Positions 1 through 12,700 of a stretch of DNA of 64,000 nt are shown here, in pieces. A program made the position numbers and the translations under genes. The notes under the pieces are model-generated. The model had not been told where the DNA came from, did not search any database, and saw only the letters and a program-made list of their open reading frames with translations. Origin of the DNA: Wurfbainia villosa (Eukaryota > Streptophyta > Magnoliopsida > Zingiberales > Zingiberaceae). Each line of letters opens with the position of its first letter. Position 1 is the stretch's first letter. Location of the stretch: positions 50,906,621 through 50,970,620 of the forward strand of contig CM045993.1 in assembly GCA_025175895.1 (NCBI GenBank), in the 5' to 3' direction.

Positions 1-628
1 GTGTAGGCTTTAATATTGTTTAAGGGTTTTTATGTCTCATCCTCTTTGCATGCAAATAACTATTATCTACATGGCATGGCATACATCTACATGTCACGAC
101 ACGCATGGCATAATGTTATGCATCTAATGCAATTACATGGCATACAATTATGTCATGTATATATTTCCTTATATGTCATAACTATTTATGAAAATAAAAT
201 ATGTTTAAGATTTGATTCTCCAAATCAAATCATAATTAAATTAGGAAACAAATTTCCAAATCTAATCACATATTTTATTCATGGAATTATTTGATTATGG
301 AAAATTTATTTAGGAAACCAATTTCCTAAATCATTAAAACTACTTATGGAAATAAAATATTTTAAGATTTGATTTCCCAAATCAAATCATGATTAAATTA
401 GAAAACAAATTTCCAGAATCTAATCAAATATTTTATTTATGGAAAATATCAATTTCCATAAATACTTCCAACTTTCCAAAAGTGGAAGATTTCCATAAAT
501 ACTTCTAGACTTTCCAAAATTGAAAAATTTCCATAAATACTTCTAAATTTCCAAAATTAGAAAATTTCAAGAAATACATTATGACTATCGCAAAACCATT
601 TTTATGATTATGTCGAAACACAACCTGG

Positions 629-640
629 GCTCTGATACCA
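629..640 (-). other. Primer-binding site (initiator Met tRNA type)
   Basis: The minus strand reads TGGTATCAGAGC four bases inside the LTR end. This matches the 3' end of plant initiator tRNA-Met, the usual primer for copia elements, and shows that the LTR at 645-2852 is the 5' LTR of a minus-strand element. Confidence 0.85.
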
Positions 641-644
641 TCGC

Positions 645-2852
645 TGTGTTTTCGCATCACAAGGTGTGTGTTCGATCACGTTTCGTAAACATGAACACAG
701 CGGAAGCAATAAAAATAATAAATCTATATTTATTACAATAAACACAACACACGCATGCATATTACAACAAGTGTAGACATAATCGTAAATTTAAATTTGC
801 AATAAAAGGAAATTTAACTACGTTATACCTTTCGTATTACGTGTAGCGGGAACGGCATCAACCGGAACGATCCTCGCTAGAATCGTCTCTATCCGTATCC
901 ACGCCGAGTTCCTCGGGATGACTTCGCTAAGCCACGAGCTTCGTCTTCGTACGGGTTACTAGCCTCGTGTTGAAGACGATGTGATCGAGAGATGATCACG
1001 ATCCGAATCCAAATTCGGATCCAAAACGAGTCCTCAAAACTCGCTTCTCCGGAGAGGTATTCGTCAACCGATTGACGAATCCTTCGTCCTCCACCTCAGA
1101 GGATTACCGGAGATCGAATCCCCGGTAAGTTAGCCACTGTCGGAGCTCTAACCGTTGTCCAAACGACGCTCCGACGAGAGGAGAACAAGCTGTCCAGAAA
1201 ACTGGACAGCTTTGGTGGAGGAGTAGGCGCCGGCCAAAACAAGGAAGCCAAGTGCTCACCTTTTCACCGAAGCCTAGGAAGATCACCGGAGGGTCGCCGG
1301 AGGATCACCGGCTGAAGCTTGGATGCCGACAAGGAGATGGACGGCGGCACAAAAGCTGGGCGGCAAAGGAGGTTGGGCGGCAACTCCCTCAATGGGGTGG
1401 GCGGCAACTCAAAGGCTAGGGTTTTTGGATTAGGGCTTAATTATCCATTAAGCCCTCTTTTATAGAGAACTAATTCTCTTAATGGTTATTGGATCATAAC
1501 CATTAGGCCCATTAACCCGCTCCATTAAGATAAGTTAAAATAAACCAAACCATGATGGTTTATTTTAAGTTAAAACGAACCGAACCAACTTTTGGTTCAT
1601 TCGTTTAAAATAAACCAAACCCTTTGGTTTATTCTCCTCCATTGGATTAGAACCAAACCATTTTGGTTCGTCCATTATGTCTTCATAAGACACGGCCCAT
1701 CCACGCTTCCATTACGACTGAAACGATTTCATGCTTTCTTTATGTTTGGTCCAACCAAACCTAGTTTCTCTCGGTCTGAGAATCCCATTCTCAAGCTCGT
1801 TTTAAATCCTTTGGATTACGCTCGTTGTGCGTGTGACCAAATAGGTTCTCGGTTTATGTTGGCCGTCTATAATTAACCATTAATTATAGAACGATCATGA
1901 GTGGCACCTAGTAGTACATCATGATCCCCAATTAACCGAAAAGATCAACGGTTGATCCAGAACTATTTCTAAAACCCTTCAGCAGCTCGAATGATTCGTG
2001 CCCCATTCCCTTCATTCATCTTATACCCACTTGGTTCAAGACATGGTCTATTGTGTCAGTCCCCACTAGGCTGACTACGTCACACCTAGCCCAAGTATCA
2101 TTTCCTCGTCCTACGGATTCTAGTTACTCCATATGAATCGAAGAGTACCTTACTCTAAACATGTAATGCTTTGGCCAAGACTTTAGTAACAATCCGACGA
2201 GAGGCCATGGGTATACATCTCCTCGCAAGGAGTGGTGAATCCTTTATAGGCTATTCAAACACCTTCGATCACTTCGACTTATACCCAATCATCCCGGGTC
2301 CACATCTCCTTAGAGATGTTTGCTTAAGATGTCAAAGCATAAGTCTCCATGATCAAGATGACTTGAATACCACAAGTCTAAAGAACATCGCACTTAAGCC
2401 ACAGTAAGAACTTCATTGACATATCTATATATGCAGAGAACCATATGAAGTCTTACGGCTGGTCACTCCAATGAACTAGTTACCATAACTAGCATCCACG
2501 ATTAACTCCGGACATCACAATGTCTCCAGCCAGTGAGAATCAGCTGCTTGGATACACCAAGGAGTATACCTCGTGCTAGTCTTGACAAAATTGATGGTGT
2601 CCAAATCCATCAATTCATCGACTAGGGATAATTCCGATACATCACAATTACACATGTAGAGATACTCACTAGTTGTGATCCAATCACAAATTCTCTCATG
2701 CTGTGAATCGTATCGAGGACATTCAGTAAATGAGTTTAAGATCCAATCAAATACATAAAACATGTATACTCAAATAGTGAATCTTCATTTATCATATAAA
2801 TGGTTCATACATAAGGTGATTGCCTTAGGACATCTCTCATATATTACTAACA
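645..2852 (-). repeat. 5' LTR of partial copia family A element
   Basis: An LTR of 2208 bp. Read on the minus strand it starts TGTTAGTAATATATGAGAG at 2852 and ends with CA at 645, next to a primer-binding site. It matches the LTRs at 6109-8317 and 13287-15462 over its whole length. The terminal base pairs TG...CA are present. Confidence 0.9.
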
Positions 2853-2925
2853 ATGGATCCGTGGCCGGGGCTTCCGAGGTTTTTGCAATGTAAAAAGCGA
2901 TTTTTGCAGCTCGGAAAACCCATCA
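2853..2925. other. 73-bp filler between two truncated repeats
   Basis: This stretch lies between the complete 5' end of the family A LTR (ending 2852) and the point where the TR-GAG1 3' LTR becomes recognisable (2926). It matches nothing else in the window. The first 44 bp expected at this end of the TR-GAG LTR (compare 16387-16430) are missing. It may be filler DNA from a deletion or repair event. Confidence 0.5.
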
Positions 2926-4092
2926 GAATAGCCCTCTTTCGATGGATGACAGAATTTGCTCGTCTACAAAACTAATTAGCGCAACGGAAACAAACAAGAC
3001 AAGCAAATAAACAATGCAAAGATAAAAACAATGCTAACAAGATAATATAACGTGGTTCACGGCTACGCCGCTAATCCACGGTCCCCGATTCGTCCTCAGT
3101 GAATCACTCCGCAACCAAATCCACTATTGGTCTCTCCTTTGCACTAAGCTAGGTGGAGGTAACCCTTACAACTCAAGAATACTCCTTCTTTTACAATAGA
3201 TGTGAAAGAAAACTAAGAGAAGGAATTTGAATCTTGTGGAGTACTTGGATGATCACTTAGAGCATAAGCATTGGGCATCCACAAGCCAACACCCTCTCTT
3301 TTTATAGATAGGGTTGATTTCTTCCCGTTGGCCGCCACCAGTCGACTGCCGCCCTTGGCAGTCGACTGCGGCCACTTTAACGGCCTCCGAACACGTCAGA
3401 TCCCGACCATTGTAGTCCAACGGATCCCTTGGCAGTCGACTGATGGATCCATCAGTCGGCTGCTGCCTCCGTAGTCGACTACCCAGTCGGCTACGAGCGG
3501 TTTTGTGGCTGCGACTTCCTCTGACAATCGACTGTCATTCCATGGCAGTCGACTGCTAGGCATAAACCCATCAGTCAGATACCAGTCGAACTGCATTCGA
3601 CTCAGAGCAGTCGACTAGTGCCGTGTGAAACTCAAACTTAACATTCATTTGCCTCAACACTTGCAGTCGAGCCTCCGACACTCAGCCATTCGGCCAAGTT
3701 CACCTAATGAGCTACTTACAATTCACTCATTCTCTCATCTCACTCAAAGTCCCTCACCGAAGCTCTCTTCGTTCGTGGCCACGTCCCTCGGCAGCATCAG
3801 GTGCACTGCTCTGCAATGCTCCTTTGCGTCTCTTGCCTCCGAAGTCTGCTTCCTTGGCTTCGCTTCAAGTCATCTCTCCGGCGATCCCTCGGCAGCATCA
3901 AGCGCACGGCTCTGCAATGCTCCTTCTCCGACTCAAGCACGAGGTTATGAGTGGTGAACCCGCCAAGGCTCCATGTGTAAATTACTAAGTCATGCAAGAC
4001 TCCAATGCACATATCAAATCACAATAACAACCTAACTTAAACCCTTTGCCACACACATCAAAACCATATCATGGCAAGAGATTGCCCTAACA
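2926..4092 (-). repeat. 3' LTR of TR-GAG1 (truncated)
   Basis: It corresponds to 16431-17617 in the 5' LTR, but about 44 bp are missing at its low-coordinate end. Read on the minus strand it starts TGTTAGGGCAATCTCTTGCC at 4092. It is rich in imperfect copies of the palindrome CAGTCGACTG. A TATA-like TATAAAAAGAG lies on the minus strand near 3297-3307. Confidence 0.85.
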
Positions 4093-4262
4093 ATCTCCCC
4101 CTTTTTGATGTGTGGCAATCCGTTTAAGTTAGGTAAAAATATTTGATAAAATATTAAGGAAAGAAAGCATGTGAATAACATGATTAGAAACTCTCCCCCT
4201 TAATACATGAAACTCCTCCTAAATATATTCCCCCTTACTTAAACATATAGTTTTCTCCCCCT
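4093..4262 (-). other. Cluster of polypurine tracts (3' end of TR-GAG1)
   Basis: On the minus strand this stretch holds four purine runs: AAAAAGGGGGAGAT directly beside the LTR (4093-4106), then AGGGGGAGAG-type or AGGGGGAA-type runs near 4193, 4230 and 4255. Repeated polypurine tracts before the 3' LTR are a known mark of Sireviruses. The LTR-adjacent run would prime plus-strand synthesis. Confidence 0.75.
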
Positions 4263-5222
4263 TTGACACCATCAAAAAGATTAATAAAGTTTATACAGTA
4301 TGGCATCAAGTCTAGAGAGAAACATAAACCAAAAACATGCCTTAAAACCGTGTATCAGAAATTGCTGGGCTATTTTTCAGGTGAGCAGTCGACTAGCACA
4401 AAGAAAACAGCAATTCTGATTTTCTGGACGAAATTCAGAAATGTATTATAAATTCCAAAAAATTCAAAAAATATTGAAATTTGGGGAACACATTTCTTGT
4501 AAGTATATCTATCAATGAAAAATAGTTTTTCATTAAAAATCATTATATTTTTGGAGATTTACCAAAAATCCAAAAGCTTTAAAAACCACTAGGTTTTTGA
4601 TCATGTTAGTATTCATTTTAACACCTAGTCTTGCTTTGGATTGTTTCAAAACATGAACACACAGATTTTAAAGTAAGAATTTGTTTTGAAAACATGTGAA
4701 ATATCCAACCATGATCTTTGGACAATATGTCTATGAATTAAACATAAGTCTTCCCCATGATTGGTCTATTATTGCTATTTTGATACCCTAAATGACCATC
4801 TAGATGCCATAGTCATTAGTGGACATTTGTATCATCCTAACATCTCACTCATGCTAAGTTTTCAATCAAAGTAACCTATGGTGAGTGTGAGATGTATCCT
4901 AAAGGTATTTGTATATACTTAACCATTATTTTCATGCAATTCTATCAAGGTTAAGTATCATCCTATCATTCCACGTGATCATAAAGACATATATGTATGA
5001 ATTCCATATTATGATCATGAAACAAATGTATTCATCAAATTGTGATCATGCATTAGGTATTACATCATGATAATAAAGCAAATATCACCTAAAGCATGAT
5101 TTATCTATTTATAGGTGCATTATCATCACCTAACACTATTTCAAAAATGTTGTCCCGCCATCCTAAGTCAACCAATATATGATATAGGCAAATTGCATAT
5201 GGTTGACTACCCTAGGGTTTTC
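4263..5222 (-). other. Non-coding 3' internal region of TR-GAG1
   Basis: About 1 kb between the gag stop codon and the polypurine tracts. It aligns with 43978-45050 of TR-GAG2 but has no open frame of interest on either strand. It sits where an autonomous copia element would carry pol. Confidence 0.75.
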
Positions 5223-6103
5223 CTAACCCTTAAGGATGGATTTTGGAACCCAATACAAATTCTTGCCTATGGGGTTCACTAAAAATTCCTTAGGGATCCA
5301 TTTTCTAGCAATTACCTTCTTTTTGTCTTGACCCCTAGCTATTAGACATTTATAGGCTTTTTCATTTTTCTTTTCCTTACAACCTAGGCCTTTCTTGTTG
5401 AAGCTTGCCCTTTGGCTCCCAATTATCATGTTAAGGGTATTGGAGCCTATTGTAAATTTTTCTAGGGTCTTGGTCAAATAATCTACCTTTTCCCTTAGAG
5501 CTCTATTTTCATCCATACATGCATCACTAACATTAAATGGCATATATTCATGTGAGCATGCATCATTTAAGCTAGAAGAAATATTATCATTATCATTTAA
5601 GCATGCTTTTTCTAGCTTATTTTCTAAATCTTTAATTTGATCAAGCATGCTTTTGTTCTTTTTCTTGGCTCTAAATAAATCCCTAGTTAAGCTAGAAACC
5701 ATGAAAACTATTTTCTTGGGAGTTAGATTTGTTACCATAGCTTCCATGTCTTCTTCTTCTTCGGATGAAGATGGTGAAGAAGCTCCCCTTTCAATAGAGC
5801 TTTCCTCACTCGTGCTTGATCCTTCATTTTCGGAGGAGGAGCAATCTAGGTCGCCAAAGGCCATTAGAGCTAAGTTGGTGACAAAGGCATTCTCCTCTTC
5901 CAATGATGATGAAGATGATGAGGAGGGGTCATCCCAAGTCCTTGCCTTTAGTGCCTTTGTCTTTCCCTTTTCTTTGGCTTTCTTCTCTTCTTCTTTCCTC
6001 TTGCTCCCCTTTTTCTTCTTCTTTTATTCCTTCTTCTTTTATTCCTTCTTTCTCTTCTCCTCTTTGCTCTTGTTCAAGAGTGGACAATTATCCCTTATAT
6101 GTC
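5223..6103 (-). pseudogene. TR-GAG1 gag, C-terminal part
   Basis: This is the 3' half of the gag gene, cut off by the copia insertion. The minus strand from about 6103 continues the zinc knuckle with GHIRDNC, then a Lys/Glu-rich tract, then an acidic Ser-rich stretch (SSSENEGSSTSEESS). A predicted coiled coil follows (LFRAKKKNKSMLDQIKDLE and ENRALREKVDYLTKTLEKF), and the C-terminus is WVPKSILKG with the stop at 5223. It is closely similar to the last two thirds of the intact gag at 42262-43977. The frame near 5903-6103 is disturbed by small indels in the Lys/Glu-rich tract. Confidence 0.85.
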
Positions 6104-6108
6104 CTTCC
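6104..6108. other. Target-site duplication (left) of copia A
   Basis: CTTCC directly before the 5' LTR. The same five bases recur at 15463-15467 directly after the 3' LTR. Confidence 0.9.
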
Positions 6109-8317
6109 TGTTAGTAATATATGAGAGATGTCCTAAGGCAATCGCCTTATGTATGAACCATTTATATGATAAATGAAGATTCACTATTTGAGTATACATG
6201 TTTTATGTATTTGATTGGATCTTAAACTCATTTATCAATGTCCACGATATACGATTCAAAGATGAGAGAATTTGTGATTGGATCACAACTAGTGAGTATC
6301 TCTACATGTGTAATTGTGATGTATCGGAATTATCCTAGTCGATGAATTGATGGATCCGGACACCATCAATTTCCTGAGACTAGCACGAGGTATACTCCTT
6401 GGTGTATCCAAGCCCGGTGATTCTCACCGGTCGGAGACATAGTGATGTCCGAGTTAATCGTGGATGCTAGTTATGGTAACTAGTTCATTGGAGTGACCAC
6501 CGTAAGACTTCATATGGTTCTCTGCATATATAGATATGTCAATGAAGTTCTTACTGTGGCTTAAGTGCGATGTTCCTTTGACTTGCGGTATTCAAGTCAT
6601 CTTGATCATGGAGACTTATGCTTTGACATCTTAAGCAAACATCTCTAAGGAGATGTGGACCCGGGATGATTGGGTATAAGTCGAAGTGATCGAAGGTGTT
6701 TGAATAGCCTATAAAGGATTCACCACTCCTTGCGAGGAGATGTATACCCATGGCCTCTCGTCGGATTGTTACTAAAGTCTTTGGCCAAAGCATTACATGT
6801 TTAGAGTAAGGTACTCTTCGATACATGTGGAGTAACTAGAATCCGTAGGACGAGGAAATGATACTTGGGCTAGGTGTGACGTAGTCAGCCTAGTGGGGAC
6901 TGACACAATAGATCATGTCCTGAACCAAGTGGGTATAAGATGAGTGAAGGGAATGGGGCACGATTCATTCGAGCTGCTATAGGGTTTCAGAAATAGTTCT
7001 GGATCAACCATTGATCTTTTCGGTTAATTGGGGATCATGATGTACTACTAGGTGCCACTCATGATCGTTCTATAATTAATGGTTAATTATAGATGGCCAA
7101 CATAAACCGAGAACCTATTTGGTCACACGCACAACGAGTGTAATCCAAAGGATTTAAAACGAGCTTGAGAATGGGATTCTCAGACCGAGAGAAACTATGT
7201 TTGGTTGGACCAAACATAAAGCGAGCATGAAATTGTTTCAGTCACAGAGGAAGCGTGGATGGGCCGTGTCTTATGAAGACATAATGGATGGACCAAAATG
7301 GTTTGGTTCTAATCCAATGGATGAGAATAAACCAAAGGGTTTGGTTTATATTAAACGAATGAACCAAAGGTTGGTTCGGTTCGTTTTAACTTAAAATAAA
7401 CCATCATGGTTTGGTTTATTTTAACTTATCTTAATGGAGCGGGTTAACGGGCTTTATGGATATGATCCATTAACCATTAAGAGAATTAGTTCTCTATAAA
7501 ATAGGGCTTAAACCCTAATCTAAAACCCTAATCTAGTTTTGGCCGCCCAAACTCCCTCCCTCTCCTATTCGGCGCCAACACCAAAAGCTGCTGCCGCCCA
7601 GCTTGTGTGCAGCCATCCAAGTCTTTGTCGGCGACCAAGCTTCAGCCGGTGAACCTCCGGCGACCCTCCGGTGATCTCCTCTAGGTTCGGTGATAAGGTG
7701 AGCTTCCATCTCTCCTTGGCCGGCCTCTATTCCTCCACCAAAAGCTGTCCAGTTTTTCTGGACAGCTTGTTTCTTTGTTATCGGAGCGTCGTTTGGACGA
7801 CGGTTAGTGCTCCGATAGCGCCTAACTTACCGGAGATTTGATCTCCGGTAATCCTCTGAGGTGGAGGATGAAGGATTCATCAAACGGTTGACGAAAACCT
7901 CTCCGGAGAAGCGAGTTTTGAGAACTCGTTTTTAGGATCCGAATTTGGATTCGGATCGTGATCATCTCTCGATCACGTCGTCTTCAACACGAGGCTAGTA
8001 ACCCGTACGAAGACGAAGCTCGTGACTTAGCGAAGTCATCCCGAGGAGCTCGGCGTGGATACGGATAGAGACGATTCTTACGAGGATCGTTCCGGTTGAT
8101 GCCGTTCCCGCTACACGTCATACGAAAGGTATAACGTAGATAATTTTCTTTTATTGCAAATTTTAATTTACGGTTATGTCTACACTTATTGTAATAGCAT
8201 GCGTGTGTTGTGTGTGTTGTAATAAATATAGATTTATTATTTTTAATTGCTTCCGCTGTGCTCATGTTTACGAAACATGATCGAACACACACACGCCGCG
8301 GTGCCGAAAACCCAACA
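6109..8317 (+). repeat. 5' LTR of copia A
   Basis: 2209 bp, TG...CA. It pairs with 13287-15462. It contains a TATA box at 7495-7502 (TATAAAAT) and short inverted repeats such as AAGCTGTCCAG/CTGGACAGCTT around 7742-7768. Open frames inside, such as 65 codons at 7197, are repeated in both LTRs and have no coding character. Confidence 0.95.
7495..7502 (+). promoter_or_regulatory. TATA box in copia A 5' LTR
   Basis: TATAAAAT in a CT-rich setting. The identical box is at 14653-14660 in the 3' LTR. It is the likely core promoter of the element, placing the transcript start near 7525-7535. Inferred from position only. Confidence 0.6.
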
Positions 8318-8318
8318 G

Positions 8319-8330
8319 TGGTATCAGAGC
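8319..8330 (+). other. Primer-binding site of copia A
   Basis: TGGTATCAGAGC, one base after the LTR end at 8317. It is complementary to the 3' end of initiator tRNA-Met. Confidence 0.9.
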
Positions 8331-9719
8331 CCAGGTTGTGTTTCGACATAATCATAAAAATGGTTTTGCGATAGTCATAATGTATTTCTGGAAATTTTCT
8401 AAATTTTGGAAATTTAGAAGTATTTATGGAAATATTTCAATTTTGGAAAGTCTAGAAGTATTTATGGAAATCTTCCACTTTTGGAAAGTTGGAAGTATTC
8501 ATGGAAATTGATATTTTCCATAAATAAAATATTTGATTAGATTCTGGAAATTTGTTTCCTAATTTAATCATGATTTGATTTGGGAAATCAAATCTTAAAA
8601 TATTTTATTTCCATAAGTAGTTTTAATGATTTAGGAAATTGGTTTCCTAAATAGATTTTCCTTAATCAAATAATTCCATGAATAAAATATGTGATTAGAT
8701 TTGGAAATTTGTTTCCTAATTTAATTATGATTTGATTGGGAGAATCAAATCTTAAACATATTTTATTTCCATAAATAGTTATGACATATAAGGAAATTAT
8801 ATACATGACATAATTGTATGCCATGTAATTGCATTAGATGCATAACATTATGTCATGCGTGTCGTGACATGTAGATGTATGCCATGTATGCCATGCCATG
8901 TAGATAATAGTTATTTGCATGCAAAGAGGATGAGACATAAAAACCCTTAATCAATATTAAAGCCTACACCTTCCATTAATATGGTTAGAACCAGAGTTCT
9001 GTTTCTTGTTTGGGTTGTTGGACTCTCTCCAAGCCCGGCTCGAACCTGAATATGTTCAAACCATGGTATAGTTTAATACTAATATGGTAAGAGTTAGAGG
9101 TCAATCGTTAGCTTTGGTTGTTGGACTCTCTCAAAGCTGGGCTAATTGGTTGAATGCGCTCTAACCATATTAAAACTATGTCCTGATTAATGGGTTGGCT
9201 TTAACCTGGAGCATTGGCTTGTTGGACTCTCTCCAAGGTCGATGTAAAGGGAGGTGAAGTTGGGTGCTATGCATATGATGCATACTTGTTAATGTGTTAA
9301 CAACCCGATGTATGTGTGAACATTCAATTAGTTGATAGCACATTGTGATAGTTGCATATACGGGATATGCAATCGGTATAAATGATACCTACCGTCGTAG
9401 TTATGAATGGCTTGTTGGACTCTCTCCAAGGTTGTTCATAACTATGATGGATATCAGCCCATTCGGAGATGGACCTACAATCTCCCGAAGTGATTTTGGG
9501 GTTTTTGAAATTCGAAAAATGAATGGGATTTATAAATGTATATTGATGCATTTTAAAAATCATCTTTCTCATATATGCTCGTTTGTATTTCTAAGTTAAT
9601 ATATTGATCATGATGTGTTTGAATTTATGCTCCATTTTGGATTCAAATAAATCGATCGGGCCGAACTTCTTGGATCGGCTTAGAAACTTGAGAATTGTTC
9701 TCAAGGTGAAAAGCTTGTG
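8331..9719 (+). other. Leader of copia A with a repeated 19-mer
   Basis: An AT-rich leader of about 1.4 kb, with no convincing gag start. The first 650 bp are built of repeated AAATTTCC / GGAAATTT words. At 9015, 9118, 9219 and 9412 the motif TTGTTGGACTCTCTCCAAG recurs (second copy with one change), spaced about 100, 100 and 190 bp. Its core TTGGA-CTCTC-TCCAA can fold as a small hairpin. Confidence 0.75.
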
Positions 9720-12700
9720 TATGTCCTCAAGCGCCTCTTCCCGCTCATTCTAGTGACGATGCAACTTTGGACCAATTGTTGGCCTATCGTAAACATGTGA
9801 GTGATTCTCGAACAAATGAGTTGCATCATGCTAGCCGCGATGGAACCTAAGTGCGAAAAGATGAGCATATGGATGCTCATATCGTAGTTCTTCATCTTTA
9901 TGAGTTGGTTGATGAGCAAGTGAGATTCGAAAGGTTCGAAGTCTCCAAGCTCCTCTTCACCTCTGAGATGCAAGAAGGTTCATCTGTGGTATCGCCAATA
10001 TGTCAAGACTGGAGTCTTCTCGAGAAGCATGAGTAGCAGTTGTTAGTTGATTCCTCGAAGAAAGGTTCTAAGAGGAGGTCAAAAGAACAGCAGAAAGGAA
10101 AGAAGAGAAAGGCTAAGAAGGTAGAACTAGCACAAAAGGAAACTTGCCTTCATTATGGCAAGGAGAGCCATTTGCGAAGAAAGTGCAAGATTTATCTTGA
10201 GTCCGTGAAGAAGAATAAGGCATCGGATGCCCCATCTTCTTCAGATATCTTCGTTATTGATTGTCATTCTATTTCCTCAAACACTTGGGTATTGGATACT
10301 GGGTGTGGCTCACATATATGTAATGACATACATGGGCTAAGGAATAGAAGAAGGGGAGAGTCAAATTTACATTTTGGGAATGGAGCAAAGGTTGTCGACT
10401 GCCGCCATCTAACGCATTTGTTGAAACTCCCTACAGGACTTGTCTTAGAACTGGACAATTGCTTTTATGTTCCTTCGTTGATAAAGAACATCATTTCTAT
10501 TTTAAATAGAAATGGATACCATTTGAATTTTAGTAACAATTGTTGTTACATAACTTTGAATGGAGTTCTTTATGGGACTGGAACTTTAAGCAATGGTGTT
10601 TATACGTTGGACGTATCCAGTGACATCTTCAATATCGAAGCGAGCAACAAGCGTGCTCGAAAGGATAATCAATTAGACTCTCATATGTGGAATTGTCGTC
10701 TTGGCCATATAAGCAAGAAACGCATGTCCGAATTACACCGATGTGGAATTCTGGAATCATTTGAATTGGATTCATACGATACATGCGAATCATGCTTAAA
10801 AGGCAAGATGACTAAGTTACCTTTTACTGGAAAAGGTGAACGAGTGGGAGAGTTACTAGGACTAATACATACTGATGTATGTGGACCTATGTCAACTCAA
10901 GCATTGGGAGGCTATAGCTACTTCATTACCTTCACCGATGATCACTCACGGTTTGGGTATGTGTTCTTGATGAAACACAAGTCTGAAGCCTTTGAAAGGT
11001 TCAAAGAATTCAGAAATGAAGTAGAGAAACAACATGATAAGAGTATTAAAATACTTCGATCGGATCGAGGTGGTGAATACTTAAGTCAAGAGTTTCTTGA
11101 TTATCTAAGAGACAATGGTATATTGTCTCAATGGACTCCGCCCTATACACCACAATGACATAATGGTGTATCCGAGAGGCGATAGGACCTTGTTGGACAT
11201 GGTCGGTCAATGATGAATCATGCGACTCTTCCCAAGTCCTTTTGGGGTTATGCACTTGCATATTGTTTACTTGTTAAAGCAGAATGCCTACCAAGGTAGT
11301 CTCAACTACTCCATATGAGATATGGAATAGTAAGAAACCTCATGTATCTTACTTGAAGATATGGGGTTGTCCTGCTTATGTGAAGCGGACTGTATCAGAC
11401 AAATTGGATGCTAAGTCCGATAAATGTCTATTTATTGGATACCCTAAGGAAACAAGGGGTTACCAATTCTATCATCCCGTGGAACAAAAGGTGTTTGTTT
11501 CAAGGCATGTGGTTTCTAGAGAAAGAGTTTCTCTTGCAAGAAAACAAGGGAGGTGTCGCCGAGCTTGAGGAGGCTCGAGAGACTCAAATAGACATTAATG
11601 AGAGGTGAAGCACAACATGACAACTCATAGTGATGAGCAATCGGTGGACTATTGTAACACCACATCTTCGTAGATCCGGTAGAACACGCAATATTCCCGA
11701 GAGATATGGATTTCTCATGTTTAATCGAACGACGTGTTACTCATTGATGATGAGGAGCCTACCATTATGAAGAAGTCACAAGTTCAGAAGGGATAAGTGG
11801 CTTGGTGCCATGAAGTCGGAAATGGATTCCATGTACGAAACCAAGTTTGAACTTGGTTGACCCACCAAGGCATAAAGCCTATAGGGTGCAAGTGGGTTTT
11901 CAAGAAGAAAACCGACATGGATGGTAATGTGATTACCTATAAGGCTAGATTGGTGGCGAAAGGATATCGTCAAAAGCAAGGTGTTGATTATGACGAAACC
12001 TATTCACGTAGCTATGCTTAAATCCATTCGGATGCTCCCGCCATAGCGACTCATTATGATTATGAGATATGGCGGATGGATGTGAAAAGCTTTCCTTAAT
12101 GGAAACTTGCTCGAGGACGTGTATATGATCTGACCGAGGGTTTCACATCGGTTGATAAAACCAAGGTATGCAAGTTGCACGATCCATTTATGGATCAAGC
12201 AAGCATCCAGAGTCGGAATATCCGCTTGATGAGACGATCAAAAAGTTTCATTTCACAAAATCCGCACGAACCTTGTGTGTACAAGAAGGTTAGTGGGAGG
12301 CAATGTGTTCCTAGTATTGTATGTCGATGACATATTACTTATAGGAAACGATGTGTCAATCTTTCAGTCAGTTAAGGTTTGGTTATCCAAGACATTCTCC
12401 ATGAAAGACCTGGGAGAAGCAACCTACATCCTTGGGATTAAGATCTATAGAGATAGATCGAAATGGTTGCTTGGTCTTTCACAGTCTACATATATAGACC
12501 GAAAAGCAAAGAGGTTTAGCATGTCAATCCAAGAAAGGTTATCCGCCCATTAGGCATGGGGTACACCTTTCAAGTCTATGTGTCCGCGCACGTAAGACGA
12601 GAGGATTTGCATGAGTAAGATTCCTATGCATCCGCAATAGGATCTATCATGTATGCTATGTTATGTACGGCCCGATGTATCGTATGCTCCGAGTGTCACG

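Larger units (their letters stand above)
1..2852 (-). mobile_element. Partial Ty1/copia element, family A (leader and 5' LTR only)
   Basis: This is the 5' end of a minus-strand copia element whose body lies beyond the left edge. Positions 1-644 are the reverse complement of the leader that follows the 5' LTR of the complete family A element (8318 onward), including the AT-rich leader with repeated AAATTTCC-type words. Positions 645-2852 are its LTR. The two copies differ by scattered substitutions and small indels. No coding sequence of this element falls in the window; short open frames here are chance readings of LTR DNA. Confidence 0.9.

Noticed and set aside
2171..2407. 78-codon frame resembling those at 6551-6826, 13727-13990 and 19029-19226
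   Set aside because: All lie at the same place within family A LTRs. They are repeated LTR DNA, with no sign of a protein kept by selection.
7197..7394. 65-codon frame, identical twin at 14355-14552
   Set aside because: A chance open frame duplicated because it is inside both LTRs of copia A.
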